From assembly GCF_945952405.1 (NCBI RefSeq), contig NZ_CAMFIA010000005.1:205761-269760 (forward strand): DNA of 64,000 nucleotides, in the 5' to 3' direction. Within the stretch, counting starts at the first letter, position 1. Every line of letters starts with the position of its first letter. Origin of the DNA: an uncultured Stenotrophomonas sp. GTDB lineage: Bacteria > Pseudomonadota > Gammaproteobacteria > Xanthomonadales > Xanthomonadaceae. This document shows, piece by piece, positions 33,313 to 43,041 of the stretch. The position numbers and the translations under genes are program-made. The notes under the pieces are model-generated. The model saw nothing but the letters and a program-made list of their open reading frames with translations, searched no databases and had not been told where the DNA came from.

Positions 33313-33990
33313 ATGCCGCCCGCACCTTCGCCCCGGCATCCTCTTCGGCCACGACGCGTGGCGGTGCTGGATCCGCATCCGGTACTGCGGTTGGGCGTGG
33401 AAGTGCTGCTGCGTCCGCACAGCAACCTGCGGGTGGCAGCGAGCCTGTCCTGCGAAGGAGACCTGCTGCAGCTGCTTGAGCGCAACCCGACCGGTATTGA
33501 CCTGGTGGTGGTGGACGCCTTGCCGCTGGGTGACCAGGGCGATGGATTGGCCCTGCTGCGCGAACTGTCACGGCGCTGGCCGGCGTTGCCGGTACTGGTG
33601 CTCTCGGCATACTGCAATGCCAGCACGGTAACCAGCGCCATGCGTGCCGGAGCACGCGGCTTCCTGTCCAAATCGACCCCGCCGGAGTGGTTGCTGCGCG
33701 CGATCAATGTGGTGGCCCGAGGAGGGCGCTTCGTGCCCCCGGAGCTGCGCGCGGAGCTGCGGTTGCCGCACGCGCGAAACACCCGGCTCCCGGTGCTGAC
33801 GCCGTTGAGCCCGCGTGAGCGGCAGGTGCTCGGCCTGGTGCTGAAGGGTGAAACCACCAGCGAAATAGCCGAGCGCTGGGGCCGCTCGCCGAGCACGGTC
33901 AGCTCGCAGAAGAGCGCGGCCTACCGCAAGCTCGGCATCCGCGGCGACTGTGATCTGTTCCGCTTCCGCCACCTGCTCGAATGCGGTTGA
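33313..33990 (+). CDS. Orphan LuxR-family response regulator
   Basis: 225 aa from the ATG at 33313 (TTG at 33295 is an alternative). The receiver domain has LDPHP in place of the usual DDHP, so one acidic residue of the pocket is Pro; the phosphoacceptor is Asp68 (VVVDALP), and LSAYCN and FLSKSTPPE supply the switch Ser and Lys. A LuxR helix-turn-helix follows (LSPRERQVLGLVLKGETTSEIAERWGRS region). No kinase gene is adjacent. It is related in layout to the RcsB/BvgA-like regulator at 42415-43041. Confidence 0.88.
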   Translation: MPPAPSPRHPLRPRRVAVLDPHPVLRLGVEVLLRPHSNLRVAASLSCEGDLLQLLERNPTGIDLVVVDALPLGDQGDGLALLRELSRRWPALPVLVLSAYCNASTVTSAMRAGARGFLSKSTPPEWLLRAINVVARGGRFVPPELRAELRLPHARNTRLPVLTPLSPRERQVLGLVLKGETTSEIAERWGRSPSTVSSQKSAAYRKLGIRGDCDLFRFRHLLECG

Positions 33991-33996
33991 ACGGGC

Positions 33997-34386
33997 TTAC
34001 TCGCCCTGGTACTGCTTCTCTTCCACCAGCGCCGAACCGGCCACGCGGTTGATCTCGTTCTTCACCTGCACGCGCTCGCCATTGGTGCCATAGACGCCGC
34101 GTGCCAGCTGGATGAACGCATCATCGAACACCTGCGCCGCTTCCTTGTCGCGCAACTGGTCCTGGATGTCCCACATGCGCTCGTTGATCGCCTTCAGCTG
34201 CTGCTTCAGCGCAGCCAGGGCCGGCTGTGCCTGCAGCTGCTGCTGCAGCAACGGCAGCAGGCCGTCCAGCTCGGTGCGCACGTTGGCCAGCTTGGCGGCA
34301 TCGTCGATGCGCTCGGCCTTGATCTCGAGAATGGTGATCTTGTCGATCAGCTCGCCGATCGATACCGGGGTCAGGATGGCGTCCAC
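33997..34386 (-). CDS. DUF6165 family protein
   Basis: 129 aa, starting at GTG 34386 with AGGA 9 bases upstream. The protein is mostly alpha-helical and probably coiled coil, beginning VDAILTPVSIGELIDKITIL, a conserved opening seen in small proteins found near sugar or LPS genes in proteobacteria. It is convergent with the regulator 6 bases away. Function unknown. Confidence 0.75.
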   Translation of the reverse strand: MDAILTPVSIGELIDKITILEIKAERIDDAAKLANVRTELDGLLPLLQQQLQAQPALAALKQQLKAINERMWDIQDQLRDKEAAQVFDDAFIQLARGVYGTNGERVQVKNEINRVAGSALVEEKQYQGE

Positions 34387-34564
34387 GCGGTTGGTTCCTG
34401 GAAACAAGGCACCATGATACCGCGCCGCTGGCGTGCGGCCCCGCCATGCGGGATTTACGCCGAATTTGCGCGCACAGCCGGGCTGCACCCTCGATCCGTT
34501 ACGGCCCTGCCGCCGACACTGCCGTCCCGGCGGCGTGACCGCCTTCGACGAGGAAAACAGTGCA

Positions 34565-35263
34565 GTGAACAGCAAGGGGATGATGGCGGCGATGGTGGCC
34601 GCCCTGGCAGGGCTGCTGGGAATCGGCAGTGCGCAGGCGCAGGTACAGGTCAACGGCAATGCGGCATTGACCAGCGATTACGTGTGGCGCGGCAGCTCGC
34701 AGAGCGATGGAGACCCGGCGGTGCAGGCGGGTGCCAAGGTTTCGATCGGGTCGGGCTGGTATGCCAGCGTGTGGGGCTCCAGTGTCTCGTTCAAGCCGGA
34801 CAATGGTGCGCGCAGCGAGTTCGACCTGGTGGCCGGCTGGTCCGGGGCACTGGCCCCGGACTGGTCGCTGGATGCGAACCTGACCCGCTATGTGTACCCG
34901 GGTACCGGCCGCGCGCTGGACTGGACCGAGCTCAATACGACGTTGACCTGGAAGCAGCGTGCCTGGCTGCAGCTGGCGCATTCCAGCGACGCACTGGCCG
35001 GGGGCCATCGCGGCACCTATGCCCAGCTGGGGCTGCGCGTGCCGCTGCACGAGCGGTTCCGCCTGGAGGCGGCGGTGGGCCAGTACTGGCTGGCCACCGC
35101 ACAGGGCCCGGATTACCTGCATGGCCAGCTCAGTGCCGTTGCCACGCTGGCGCCGGCCTGGGAGCTGCGCGCTACCGTGCACGACACCGACACTGCGGCC
35201 AAGCGACTGTTCCCGGGCAATGCCGGTGGGCGCTGGGAGCTGGCGCTGCAGGGCAGCTTCTAG
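34565..35263 (+). CDS. TorF-family putative porin
   Basis: 232 aa from GTG 34565. A signal peptide (MMAAMVAALAGLLGIGSAQAQ) is followed by VQVNGNAALTSDYVWRGSSQSDGDPAVQAG, a block at residues ~25-55 that defines the TorF / gcw_chp outer-membrane family, and ends with LALQGSF, a Phe-terminal beta-barrel. Probably a passive channel; substrate unknown. The stop codon overlaps the stop of the convergent MFS gene. Confidence 0.85.
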   Translation: MNSKGMMAAMVAALAGLLGIGSAQAQVQVNGNAALTSDYVWRGSSQSDGDPAVQAGAKVSIGSGWYASVWGSSVSFKPDNGARSEFDLVAGWSGALAPDWSLDANLTRYVYPGTGRALDWTELNTTLTWKQRAWLQLAHSSDALAGGHRGTYAQLGLRVPLHERFRLEAAVGQYWLATAQGPDYLHGQLSAVATLAPAWELRATVHDTDTAAKRLFPGNAGGRWELALQGSF

Positions 35264-36453
35264 TTCGGCGCCGTGGCCTGGCGCGCGCGCAGCGCGCCGG
35301 GCAGCCACAACAGCAGGGCCAGTACCGCAACGGCGGCGCCGGCCAGGCAGACACCGGTCCAGCCGAAGCGCTGGTAGACCTGCGCGGACAGCAGCGACCC
35401 CAGTGATCCGCCGATGAAGTAGCCGGTCATGTAGCCGGCATTGAGGCGGTTGCGCGCCGCCGGTTGCAGCGCATAGATGAGGTTCTGGTTGCTGACGTGC
35501 AGCAGCTGTGCCGCCAGGTCCAGCACCACCACGCCGACCAGCAGCGCCAGCAGCGACTGTGCGGAAAGCCCCAGCGGCAGCCACGACAGCAGCAACAGCA
35601 ACAGCGCGATGGCGGTGGCACGACCGGTCTGGCCACGGTCGGACATGCGCCCGGCCAGGCCGGCCGCCAGGGTGCCGGCTGCACCGACCAGCCCGAACAG
35701 GCCGATGGTGGCGTCGCTGTAGGCGTAGGGCGGTTGGGCCAGCAGGAACGCCAGCGGCGTCCAGAAGATGGCGAACATGGCGAAGCTGCAGGCACCGAGC
35801 AGGGTGCGCTGGCGCAGCACCGGTTCCTGCACGAACAGCACGCCGATCGAGCGCAGCAACGCGAAGTAGCCCAGGCCGGCGCTGTGGTGGAAGCGCGGCA
35901 GGCCGCGCTGCAGTGCCAGCGCGGTCAGCACCAGGGTGGCGGCGGCGATGGCATACACCAGGCGCCAGTCGCCCAGGCTGGAAAGCAGGCCGGCCACGGT
36001 GCGTGCCAGCAGGATGCCAAGCAGCAGGCCACTCATCAGCGTGCCGACCACGCGGCCACGATGCTCGGGTGCGGCCAGCGTGGCCGCGAACGGCACCAGC
36101 ACCTGCGCCACCACCGAGAACAAGCCGGTGATCGCGGTGCCCACCAGCAGCCAGGCCAGTGACGGGGCGCAGGCACTGATCACCAGGCCGATGGCCGACA
36201 GCAGGCTCATGACCACGATCAGGCGGCGCCGCTCGAACAGGTCACCCAGCGGCACCAGCAGGATCAGCCCGGCGGCATAGCTCAGCTGCGCGGCGGTGAC
36301 CACCATGCCGACCTGGCCGAACGGCACCCCGAAGGCATCGGCGATGGTGTGCAGCAGCGGCTGCGCATAGTAGTTGCTGGCGACCGCAACGCCGGTGGCG
36401 ACCGACATCAGCAGTACCTGCCAGCGGTGCAGGGGGGGAAGGGTGGGGCTCAC
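35260..36453 (-). CDS. MFS transporter (YnfM/arabinose-efflux-like)
   Basis: 397 aa from GTG 36453. Twelve helices; SNYYAQPLLHTIADAFGV in the first loop and VPLGDLFERRRLIV in the loop between helices 2 and 3 match the YnfM-like drug-efflux branch. Divergent from the LysR regulator, which lies 98 bases away, so it is likely the target of that regulator and exports a compound that the regulator senses. Confidence 0.88.
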   Translation of the reverse strand: MSPTLPPLHRWQVLLMSVATGVAVASNYYAQPLLHTIADAFGVPFGQVGMVVTAAQLSYAAGLILLVPLGDLFERRRLIVVMSLLSAIGLVISACAPSLAWLLVGTAITGLFSVVAQVLVPFAATLAAPEHRGRVVGTLMSGLLLGILLARTVAGLLSSLGDWRLVYAIAAATLVLTALALQRGLPRFHHSAGLGYFALLRSIGVLFVQEPVLRQRTLLGACSFAMFAIFWTPLAFLLAQPPYAYSDATIGLFGLVGAAGTLAAGLAGRMSDRGQTGRATAIALLLLLLSWLPLGLSAQSLLALLVGVVVLDLAAQLLHVSNQNLIYALQPAARNRLNAGYMTGYFIGGSLGSLLSAQVYQRFGWTGVCLAGAAVAVLALLLWLPGALRARQATAPN

Positions 36454-36499
36454 GCGGTGTTCCAGGAAGCGGGGTGTACAGTGTCCGCCTGCTGCAGGC

Positions 36500-36517
36500 A
36501 TGATGGAAATGAATCAT
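36500..36517. promoter_or_regulatory. Candidate LysR-type operator
   Basis: ATGAT (36500-36504), 8 bases, ATCAT (36513-36517): a short AT-rich dyad in the 98-base gap between the divergent MFS and LysR genes, the usual place for a LysR binding site. Confidence 0.45.
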
Positions 36518-36551
36518 CATCATCCCTGTCATCTGGAAATGAGATGGTTGC

Positions 36552-37439
36552 GTGAATCTCAAGCAGCTCGAGTTCGCCGTCGCCCTGGCCGAGGAGGGCA
36601 ACTTCACCCGCGCCGCCGAGCGCTGCCACGTGGTGCAGTCCGCGCTCAGCCACCAGATCGCCTACCTGGAGCAGGAACTGGGCACGCCGCTGTTCGAGCG
36701 CCTGCCACGCAGGGTCCGCGCCACCGCTGCGGGCGAGGTGCTGCTGGTGCACGCGCGCCAGGTGCTGGCCAGCCTGCGCCACCTGCGTGCCGAGGTGGCC
36801 GCGGTCAGCGGCGAAGTCCGCGGCCAGCTGGCGATCGGGCAGATTTCCTCGCTCACCGATATCGACGTGGTGGCGATGCTGGCGGCCTTCCAGCAGGCGC
36901 ACCCGCAGGTGGAATTCCAGCTGCGGGTGGAGAAGAGCGAGGCCTTGATCGCGCAGGTGCAGTCGCGCGAGCTGGATGTTGCCCTGGTCGGGCTGGCACC
37001 TTCGGCAGCGCTGGATGGCGTCTGCCACCAGATGCTGCAGGAGGAAGACCTGGTGGCGGTGCTGGCGCCGTCGCACCGGCTGGCCGGGCGCAAGCGGTTG
37101 CCGCTGGCCGCACTGCGGGACGAGGCGCTGGTCGATTTCCCGCGCGGGACCGGTGCACGCCGGCAGACCGATGAGGCGTTCGCCGCCGCCGGCCTGCCGC
37201 ATGCGGTGCGCTTCGAGGTCAACCTGATGGAGCTGGTCGAGCGCTTCGTCCGCCATGGGCTGGCGGTCGGTATCGTGCCAGCGCTGATCGCCGATGGGTT
37301 CGAGGGCGTGGTGCAGATTCCGCTGCAACCGACCCCGACCCGGCGCGTGCACCTGGTCTGGCAGCGGCTGCCGACCCCGGCGGCGCGGGCGTTCGTCGAA
37401 GCCGTGCTCAGCCGCGCAGGCGCAGGCTCAGCCCCTTGA
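36552..37439 (+). CDS. LysR-family transcriptional regulator
   Basis: 295 aa from GTG 36552. The N-terminal winged helix-turn-helix (MNLKQLEFAVALAEEGNFTRAAERCHV region, residues 1-60) and the C-terminal periplasmic-binding-like effector domain (residues ~90-290) are complete. It probably controls the divergent MFS exporter. The last 32 bases overlap the convergent DUF1456 gene. Confidence 0.92.
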   Translation: MNLKQLEFAVALAEEGNFTRAAERCHVVQSALSHQIAYLEQELGTPLFERLPRRVRATAAGEVLLVHARQVLASLRHLRAEVAAVSGEVRGQLAIGQISSLTDIDVVAMLAAFQQAHPQVEFQLRVEKSEALIAQVQSRELDVALVGLAPSAALDGVCHQMLQEEDLVAVLAPSHRLAGRKRLPLAALRDEALVDFPRGTGARRQTDEAFAAAGLPHAVRFEVNLMELVERFVRHGLAVGIVPALIADGFEGVVQIPLQPTPTRRVHLVWQRLPTPAARAFVEAVLSRAGAGSAP

Positions 37440-37875
37440 GGAAGTTGCGCAGCATCTGGTCCAGGCAGCGCCGGTAGTTGGCGTGGCCGGGCTGGCGGAA
37501 CAGCGCGCCGACTTCGGACTTGGACACGTTGAAACCGGCGCTGGCGAAGATCTCCATCAGGTCGACGTCGCGCAACTGGAAGGCCACGCGCAGCTTCTTC
37601 AGCACCAGGTTGTTGTCGATGCGGGTTTCCACCGCACGCTGCGGCTGGCTTTCATCGCGGCCACGCAGGTGCACGATCAGGCCATCGAGGAAGTGCGCCA
37701 GCGCGCCATCGCTCATCGCCTCGAAGCCGGCTTCGTCCTCGCGACGCAGCCAGGCTTTTACCTGCTCGGTATCCACGGCGAAGGCCGGGTCGGCCATCTG
37801 GCACAGGGTCACCACATGGTGGTCGCCCAGGTCCAGGGAGTAGCGCACGCTGCGCAGGACATCATTGTTGATCAT
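37408..37875 (-). CDS. DUF1456 family protein (YehS-like)
   Basis: 155 aa. Two DUF1456 repeats: MINNDVLRSVRYSLDL opens the first, TRIDNNLVLKKLRVAFQL the second. Conserved across gammaproteobacteria; E. coli YehS is the reference member and has no known function. The 3' end overlaps lysR by 32 bases on the opposite strand. Confidence 0.9.
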   Translation of the reverse strand: MINNDVLRSVRYSLDLGDHHVVTLCQMADPAFAVDTEQVKAWLRREDEAGFEAMSDGALAHFLDGLIVHLRGRDESQPQRAVETRIDNNLVLKKLRVAFQLRDVDLMEIFASAGFNVSKSEVGALFRQPGHANYRRCLDQMLRNFLKGLSLRLRG

Positions 37876-37908
37876 GGCCCATTGTACCGGTCACCCCATC
37901 GGCCGGGG

Positions 37909-37964
37909 CCGGATCCCTTCGCCGCTGGGGTCAGATCCCTTTGCGGAGCAACGGGATCTGACCC
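37909..37964. repeat. GGGTCAGATCCC palindromic repeat
   Basis: GGATCCCTTCGCCGCTGGGGTCAGATCCCTTTGCGGAGCAACGGGATCTGACCC-type block with two nested inverted halves. It belongs to the same family as the copies after rarD (5960-5993 and 7000-7038). It lies in the 169-base gap before the SDR gene, which otherwise shows only that gene's ribosome-binding site (GGAG). Confidence 0.8.
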
Positions 37965-38044
37965 GGAGCGGGCCGATCCAGCAACACCGGCAGCAGCCGT
38001 CAGTGCCAGAATGGGGGTCTGGTTTTTCCCTCTGGAGTTGCCTG

Positions 38045-38797
38045 ATGACCCGCACTGTCCTGATTACCGGCGCCACCTCCGGCTTCGGCGCCGCCGCCGT
38101 CCACCGCTTCGCCCAGGCGGGCTGGAAGGTGATCGCCACCGGCCGCCGCGGTGAGCGCCTGCAGCCGTTGGTCGATCGCTATGGCAAGGACGTCGTGCAT
38201 GCCGCGGCCTTCGACATCCGCGATCCGGTGGCGATGGAAGCGGCCCTGCTGGCGCTACCGCCGGCCTTCGGCGAGATCGATCTGCTGGTCAACAACGCGG
38301 GCCTGGCGCAGGGAACCGCGCCGGCGCAGAGCGCCAAGCTGTCCGACTGGACCACGATGATCGATACCAACATCACCGCACTGGTGACCTTGACCCACCG
38401 CCTGCTGCCGCAGCTGGTCGAGCGCAAGGGGGCGATCATCAATATCTCGTCGGTGGCCGGTGTCTATCCGTATCCGGGCGGCAACGCCTACGGGGGCACC
38501 AAGGCCTTCGTCAGCCAGTTCTCGCTGGGCCTGCGTTCGGACCTGCACGGCACCGGCGTGCGCGTGACCACGATCGAGCCGGGCATGGCCGAAACCGAGT
38601 TCACCGTGGTCCGTACCCACGGCGACCAGAATGCCTCGGACAAGCTGTACAGCGGCGCCAACCCGATGACGGCCGAAGACATCGCCGAACAGATCTTCTG
38701 GGTGGCCAGCCTGCCGCCGCACCTGAACATCAATCGGCTGGAACTGATGCCGGTCAGCCAGTCGTTCGCAGGGTTCCAGGTTGCCCGCGAAGGCTGA
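38045..38797 (+). CDS. ydfG: YdfG-like SDR oxidoreductase
   Basis: 250 aa. Classical short-chain dehydrogenase: cofactor motif TGATSGFG, ATGRR after beta-2 (NADP preference), NNAG, catalytic Ser (NISSVAG) and YGGTK (Tyr and Lys). The C-terminal block IEPGMAETEF and NINRLELMPVSQSFAG matches E. coli YdfG, an NADP-dependent 3-hydroxy acid / malonic semialdehyde dehydrogenase. GGAG lies 7 bases before the ATG. Confidence 0.9.
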   Translation: MTRTVLITGATSGFGAAAVHRFAQAGWKVIATGRRGERLQPLVDRYGKDVVHAAAFDIRDPVAMEAALLALPPAFGEIDLLVNNAGLAQGTAPAQSAKLSDWTTMIDTNITALVTLTHRLLPQLVERKGAIINISSVAGVYPYPGGNAYGGTKAFVSQFSLGLRSDLHGTGVRVTTIEPGMAETEFTVVRTHGDQNASDKLYSGANPMTAEDIAEQIFWVASLPPHLNINRLELMPVSQSFAGFQVAREG

Positions 38798-38816
38798 CGG
38801 CCAGCGCGTTGCCTGG

Positions 38817-38841
38817 CGCCGAGCGTGGGCTCGGCGCTATA
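38817..38841. repeat. SMAG-like palindrome (GCCGAGC / GCTCGGC)
   Basis: GCGCCGAGCGTGGGCTCGGCGCTAT, a palindrome whose core GCCGAGC-G/C-TGGGCTCGGC is found inverted at 63660-63684 after tyrS. Confidence 0.75.
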
Positions 38842-38847
38842 GGGGCC

Positions 38848-38878
38848 AAAAAAAAGCCGGGCAATGCCCGGCTTTTCC
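38848..38878. terminator. Bidirectional terminator between ydfG and the SPOR gene
   Basis: AGCCGGGC (38855-38862) and GCCCGGCT (38866-38873), with an A-run of eight on the left and TTTT on the right, so the hairpin can end both the rightward ydfG transcript and the leftward argS-SPOR transcript. Confidence 0.9.
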
Positions 38879-38895
38879 TGTTCAGGCCCGAAGGC

Positions 38896-39810
38896 TCACT
38901 GGGCCTTGATCGCCATCGCCTGCAGGCCGGTACCATCCAGCTTCTGCTTGGCTTCGGACAGTTCGCCGGCACTGCCATACGGCCCCATGCGCACGCGGTA
39001 CACGGTCTTGCCGTTGATCTGCGCTGACTCCACGCGTGCCGCCAGGCCCATCATCGCCAGCTTGGCCTTGGTCGCTTCGGCATCGCCGGAGGCACCGAAG
39101 GCGCCGGCCTGCAGGATGTAGCGGGCGTTGTCGGCGGCAGCCGGCGCGGCAGCCGCCGGAGCGGTGCTGGCAGCGGCGGCTGCGGTTTCCGTGCGCGGTG
39201 CCGGAGCCGCAGCGGTGCTGCTGGTCGAGGCCGGTGCCGTGGCCGCCGCTGGCGTTGCCGCCGCCGGACGTTCACTCAGCGGTGCCGGCAGCGGTCGGCT
39301 GCTGGCGGTCACCTGCGCGGTGCTGGACACGCTGGCGGTGCTGGCCACTGCCGGAGCGGGCGTAGTCGCCGTCGCCGGCGGCACCGGCTTGCCTTCCAGC
39401 GCGGCCTGTGCGCGTTGCGCCTCGGCCTTGGCCCGGCGCTGGTCTTCGGCGCGCGCGCTGGCGGCCAGCTCGGCGTCGGACATCTCCACTTCCTTGCCCG
39501 GCAGCAGGGTGTAGAAGTCGTACTGGGTGGCGGCGGGCTTTTCCGGTTCGGCCGGCTTCGGCGTGGCCGGCTGCGCGGCCGGCTGGGTGCCGACATCGCT
39601 GTCGGCATCAGCGACCGGGGCCGGCTGCGCGTTCGGGTTGGGCTGCGGACCGGCGCGCAGGAAGCCGTCACCTTCGCCCTTGAACAGGTTCGGCGCCGCC
39701 AGGAACACCACGGCAGCAATCGCCACACCGGCCACCAGCCACACCCATCCGGGTGTGCCCTGGCTGCCGCTGTTGCGTCGTGCCTGGCTTTTGCCGCGTC
39801 GTGCTGCCAT
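38896..39810 (-). CDS. SPOR domain protein (FtsN-like)
   Basis: 304 aa: basic cytoplasmic tail, one membrane helix (WVWLVAGVAIAAVVFLAAP), a long Pro/Ala-rich periplasmic linker and a C-terminal SPOR domain (NARYILQAGAFGASGDAEATKAKL to the end), which binds denuded glycan at the division site. Layout and neighbourhood (directly after argS) match FtsN-like division proteins of this order. It lies 21 bases downstream of argS and should share its transcript. Confidence 0.88.
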   Translation of the reverse strand: MAARRGKSQARRNSGSQGTPGWVWLVAGVAIAAVVFLAAPNLFKGEGDGFLRAGPQPNPNAQPAPVADADSDVGTQPAAQPATPKPAEPEKPAATQYDFYTLLPGKEVEMSDAELAASARAEDQRRAKAEAQRAQAALEGKPVPPATATTPAPAVASTASVSSTAQVTASSRPLPAPLSERPAAATPAAATAPASTSSTAAAPAPRTETAAAAASTAPAAAAPAAADNARYILQAGAFGASGDAEATKAKLAMMGLAARVESAQINGKTVYRVRMGPYGSAGELSEAKQKLDGTGLQAMAIKAQ

Positions 39811-39831
39811 GAGTACTGCGTCTCCTGATGC

Positions 39832-41526
39832 TTACATTTTTTCCGGGGCGCTGACGCCCAGGAGGTCGAGGCCGTTGGCCAGTACCTGGCGTGCTGCGCA
39901 GGCCAGGGTCAGGCGTGCATCACGTTCGGTCGGGTCCAGGTCCAGATCAAGAATCTTCTTGCTCTGATACCACGTGTGGAAGGCGTGCGCCAATTCACGC
40001 AGGTACTGCGCGATCAGATGCGGTTCCAGCAGGTTGCCCGCGGATTCGACCGCTTCCGGGTAACGCGACATTTCGTTCATCAGGATCAACGAGTCGTCGT
40101 CGTCCAGCATCGACAGGCCTGCCAGGCCGGCACTCATCGAATGGCTGATGCCCTTCTCGGTGGCAATGCGCAGCATGCTGCAGACGCGGGCGTGCGCGTA
40201 CTGCACGTAGAACACCGGGTTGTCGTTGCTCTGCTGGCGGGCCAGGTCGATGTCGAAGGTCAGCTGCGAATCGGGCTTGCGCGCGATCAGGAACCAGCGG
40301 GTGGCATCGCGGCCGGCTTCCTCGATCAGGTCACGCAGGGTGAAGTAGCTGCCGGCACGCTTGGACAGCTTCACTTCCTCGCCGCCGCGCATGACGGTGA
40401 CCATCTGGTGCAGCACGTATTCCGGCCAGCCCTGCGGGATGCCTACTTCCATCGCCTGCAGGCCGGCGCGCACGCGCGCCAGCGAGCCGTGGTGGTCGGC
40501 GCCCAGCTCGGTGATCGCGCGTTCGTAGCCGCGCTGCCACTTGGACAGGTGGTAGGCCACGTCCGGCACGAAGTAGGTGAAGGTGCCGTCGGACTTGCGC
40601 ATCACGCGGTCCTTGTCGTCACCGAAGTCGGTGCTGCGCAGCCACAGTGCACCACCTTCCTCGTAGGTGTGGCCCGAGGCCTGCAGCTTGGCCACGGCTT
40701 CGGCAACCTTGCCGTCGGCGTACAGCGAGCTTTCCAGGAAGTAGATGTCGAAGTCGACGCCGAACGCGGCCAGGTCCAGGTTCTGCTCGTTGCGCAGGTA
40801 GGCCACGGCGAAGCGACGGATCGCCTGCATGTCCTGCGGGTCCTTGGCGCCAACCACGAGGGTGCCTTCCAGGTCGACGCTGGCGCCGGCCATGTAGGCG
40901 CGGGCGACGTCGGCGATGTATTCACCGCGGTAGCCGCCTTCCGGCCAGCCATCCTGGTCCGGGGCGATGCCCTTCACGCGGGCCTGCACCGACAGCGCCA
41001 GATTCTCGATCTGCACGCCGGCATCGTTGTAGTAGAACTCGCGCTTGGCGTTCCAGCCGTTGGCATCGAGCACGCGTGCCACGCAGTCGCCGATCGCCGC
41101 GGCGCGGCCATGGCCGACATGCAGCGGGCCGGTCGGGTTGGCCGACACGTACTCCACACCCACGGTGCGGCCATTGCCGGACAGGTTGCGGCCGTAGTCG
41201 TGGCCTTCCTTGATGACCGATGCGGCTTCGCGCTGGTACGCGGCCGGGGCCAGGTGGAAGTTGATGAAGCCGGGGCCGGCGATCTCGACCTTGCTGACAT
41301 CCTCGCTGCGCGGCAACGCCTCGACCAGCGCCTGTGCCAGTGCGCGCGGATTGCTGCGCGCGGCCTTGGCCAGCAGCATCGCGGCGTTGGTGGCGAAGTC
41401 GCCGTGGTCACGGGTCTTCGGGCGCTCGACCACGAAGTCCGGCGGCAGGGAGTCGGCGGGCAGGGTGCCATTGGCGCGCAAGGCTTCGATGCCTTGGCTG
41501 ATCAGGGCGCGGAGGAGATTTTTCAC
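39832..41526 (-). CDS. argS: Arginyl-tRNA synthetase
   Basis: 564 aa from GTG 41526 ([13 protein letters not shown]). Class I synthetase: the HIGH signature appears as [13 protein letters not shown] and the KMSKS region as [11 protein letters not shown]; the N-terminal Add1 domain (INFHLAPAA) and the C-terminal DALR anticodon domain ([13 protein letters not shown] onward) are complete. It charges tRNA-Arg and needs the tRNA to activate arginine. An essential single-copy gene, co-transcribed with the SPOR gene. Confidence 0.97.
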   Translation of the reverse strand: MKNLLRALISQGIEALRANGTLPADSLPPDFVVERPKTRDHGDFATNAAMLLAKAARSNPRALAQALVEALPRSEDVSKVEIAGPGFINFHLAPAAYQREAASVIKEGHDYGRNLSGNGRTVGVEYVSANPTGPLHVGHGRAAAIGDCVARVLDANGWNAKREFYYNDAGVQIENLALSVQARVKGIAPDQDGWPEGGYRGEYIADVARAYMAGASVDLEGTLVVGAKDPQDMQAIRRFAVAYLRNEQNLDLAAFGVDFDIYFLESSLYADGKVAEAVAKLQASGHTYEEGGALWLRSTDFGDDKDRVMRKSDGTFTYFVPDVAYHLSKWQRGYERAITELGADHHGSLARVRAGLQAMEVGIPQGWPEYVLHQMVTVMRGGEEVKLSKRAGSYFTLRDLIEEAGRDATRWFLIARKPDSQLTFDIDLARQQSNDNPVFYVQYAHARVCSMLRIATEKGISHSMSAGLAGLSMLDDDDSLILMNEMSRYPEAVESAGNLLEPHLIAQYLRELAHAFHTWYQSKKILDLDLDPTERDARLTLACAARQVLANGLDLLGVSAPEKM

Positions 41527-41639
41527 GAGGCCTGCTGTGAGAATGAGCGGCGGAATCGCCCATTTTAGCGCAGATACCAGCGACCACGCTGACCAGAACA
41601 TGCCTGTGGGGCAGCCGACGCCCCTTGGTGGGCGGGCGC

Positions 41640-42344
41640 TCAGCCGAACAGGCGCGGTTGCGGCTGGGCCAGCAGGCCCCGTTCAGCAAACGAAACGGGA
41701 CGGCCCTCGCCGACCACGAAGTGGTCCAGCAGGCGCACATCCACCAGTGCCAGCGCCTGCTGCAGTTCATCGGTGATGCGGGTATCGGCGCCGGAGGGTT
41801 CGGGGTCACCCGAGGGGTGGTTGTGGCTGAGGATCACCGCCGCTGCGTTGTGCAGCAGGGCGCGCCGGACCACCTCGCGCGGGTAGACCGGGGCGGCGTT
41901 GATGGTGCCGTGGAACAGCTCTTCACAGGCGATCAGGCGGTGGCGGTTGTCCAGGAACAGGGCCATGAAGATCTCCCTGGCCTGGCCACGCAGGCGATGC
42001 TGCAGGTAGCGGCCGACCGCGGCCGGGTTGCTGCCGACCGCCTCGCCGTGTTCCAGCTCGGCGGCCAGGTAGCGGTGCGCCAGCTCCAGGCCGGCGGCCA
42101 GGGTGCAGCTGCGCGCCGGGCCGAGCCCGGGCAGGCGGGCCAGTTCACCGGCGGAACGGTCGAGCAGTACCCGCAGCGGGCCGTGTGCCTGCAACAGGTC
42201 GCGCGCGGTCTGCACGGCATCGCGGCCGCCGACGCCCGAGCCGAGGAACAGGGCCAGCAGCTCGGCGTCGGACAGGGCCGCTGCCCCGCGCGCGATCAGC
42301 TTCTCGCGGGGACGTTCCTGCTCGGGCCAGTCGTGGATGGGCAT
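41640..42344 (-). CDS. radC: RadC family protein
   Basis: 234 aa. An N-terminal helix-hairpin-helix ([18 protein letters not shown]) and a C-terminal JAB1/MPN metalloprotease-like domain with [15 protein letters not shown]. Long annotated as a DNA repair protein, but that role is doubted; its biochemical activity is not settled. The ATG at 42344 ([16 protein letters not shown]) is the family start. As usual in gammaproteobacteria it is divergent from coaBC, here with a regulator gene in between. Confidence 0.93.
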   Translation of the reverse strand: MPIHDWPEQERPREKLIARGAAALSDAELLALFLGSGVGGRDAVQTARDLLQAHGPLRVLLDRSAGELARLPGLGPARSCTLAAGLELAHRYLAAELEHGEAVGSNPAAVGRYLQHRLRGQAREIFMALFLDNRHRLIACEELFHGTINAAPVYPREVVRRALLHNAAAVILSHNHPSGDPEPSGADTRITDELQQALALVDVRLLDHFVVGEGRPVSFAERGLLAQPQPRLFG

Positions 42345-42414
42345 ACCTGCATCATCGCTGCCTGCGCGGGCGCCTCCCATCGGCGCTTGCCGCAGGCCCG
42401 GGTCAGCCGATGCC

Positions 42415-43041
42415 TCAGTTGCGCCGGGTCTGCAGGTAGTCGAACAGTTCCTGGTTGTTGCGCAGGCCCAGCTTGCGCTTGGCCTCGCCCTTCTGCCGGC
42501 TGATCGTCTTCGGGCTGCGCCCACACTGTCCGGCGATGGCATTCACGCTCAGGCCGGCCGCCAGCAGGTCCAGCACTTCCTGTTCGCGCGTGGAAAGGGG
42601 CGGCGGTGTGCGCGCAAACATCAGGTCGCGGGCCTGCAGGCGGCGGCGCAGCCTCTCGGATATGAACAGCTGTCCGGACAGCGCCGCGTTCAGTGCCTGC
42701 GGCAGATCGTTGAAGTCGGCGCTTTTGTCGACCAGACCACGGATGCCGCTGCGCAACAGGCCGTCGAGCAGGCCGGGATTGCGGGCGCTGGTCAGCACCA
42801 CCACTGGCAGGCCGGGATGGCGGGCATGCAGCGTGCCGATCAGTTCCGCCCCTTCCGGGCCGGGGCCCGGCATTGCCAGATCGGTCAGTACTGCGTCGCA
42901 CTCAAGACGCTCCAGCAGTTGCAGCAGCTCGGCGCCGTCGCCGGCATTGGCGACGATCTGCAGCGGATGGGTTTGCAGCACGGTGTGGATACCGTGCACG
43001 ACGACAGGATGGTCATCGGCGATGATGATGCGTGGGTGCAA
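42415..43041 (-). CDS. Orphan RcsB/BvgA-like response regulator
   Basis: 208 aa starting at TTG 43041, with AGGA 7 bases upstream; no ATG in frame fits the fold. Receiver: [11 protein letters not shown], Asp54 ([11 protein letters not shown]), VLTSARN and VDKSADFND. LuxR output: [28 protein letters not shown] region. The AMPG-P-G-(A) style loop and [13 protein letters not shown] in the recognition helix resemble RcsB-type regulators. No kinase is linked. It sits between radC and coaBC, which are neighbours in many relatives. Confidence 0.88.
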   Translation of the reverse strand: MHPRIIIADDHPVVVHGIHTVLQTHPLQIVANAGDGAELLQLLERLECDAVLTDLAMPGPGPEGAELIGTLHARHPGLPVVVLTSARNPGLLDGLLRSGIRGLVDKSADFNDLPQALNAALSGQLFISERLRRRLQARDLMFARTPPPLSTREQEVLDLLAAGLSVNAIAGQCGRSPKTISRQKGEAKRKLGLRNNQELFDYLQTRRN

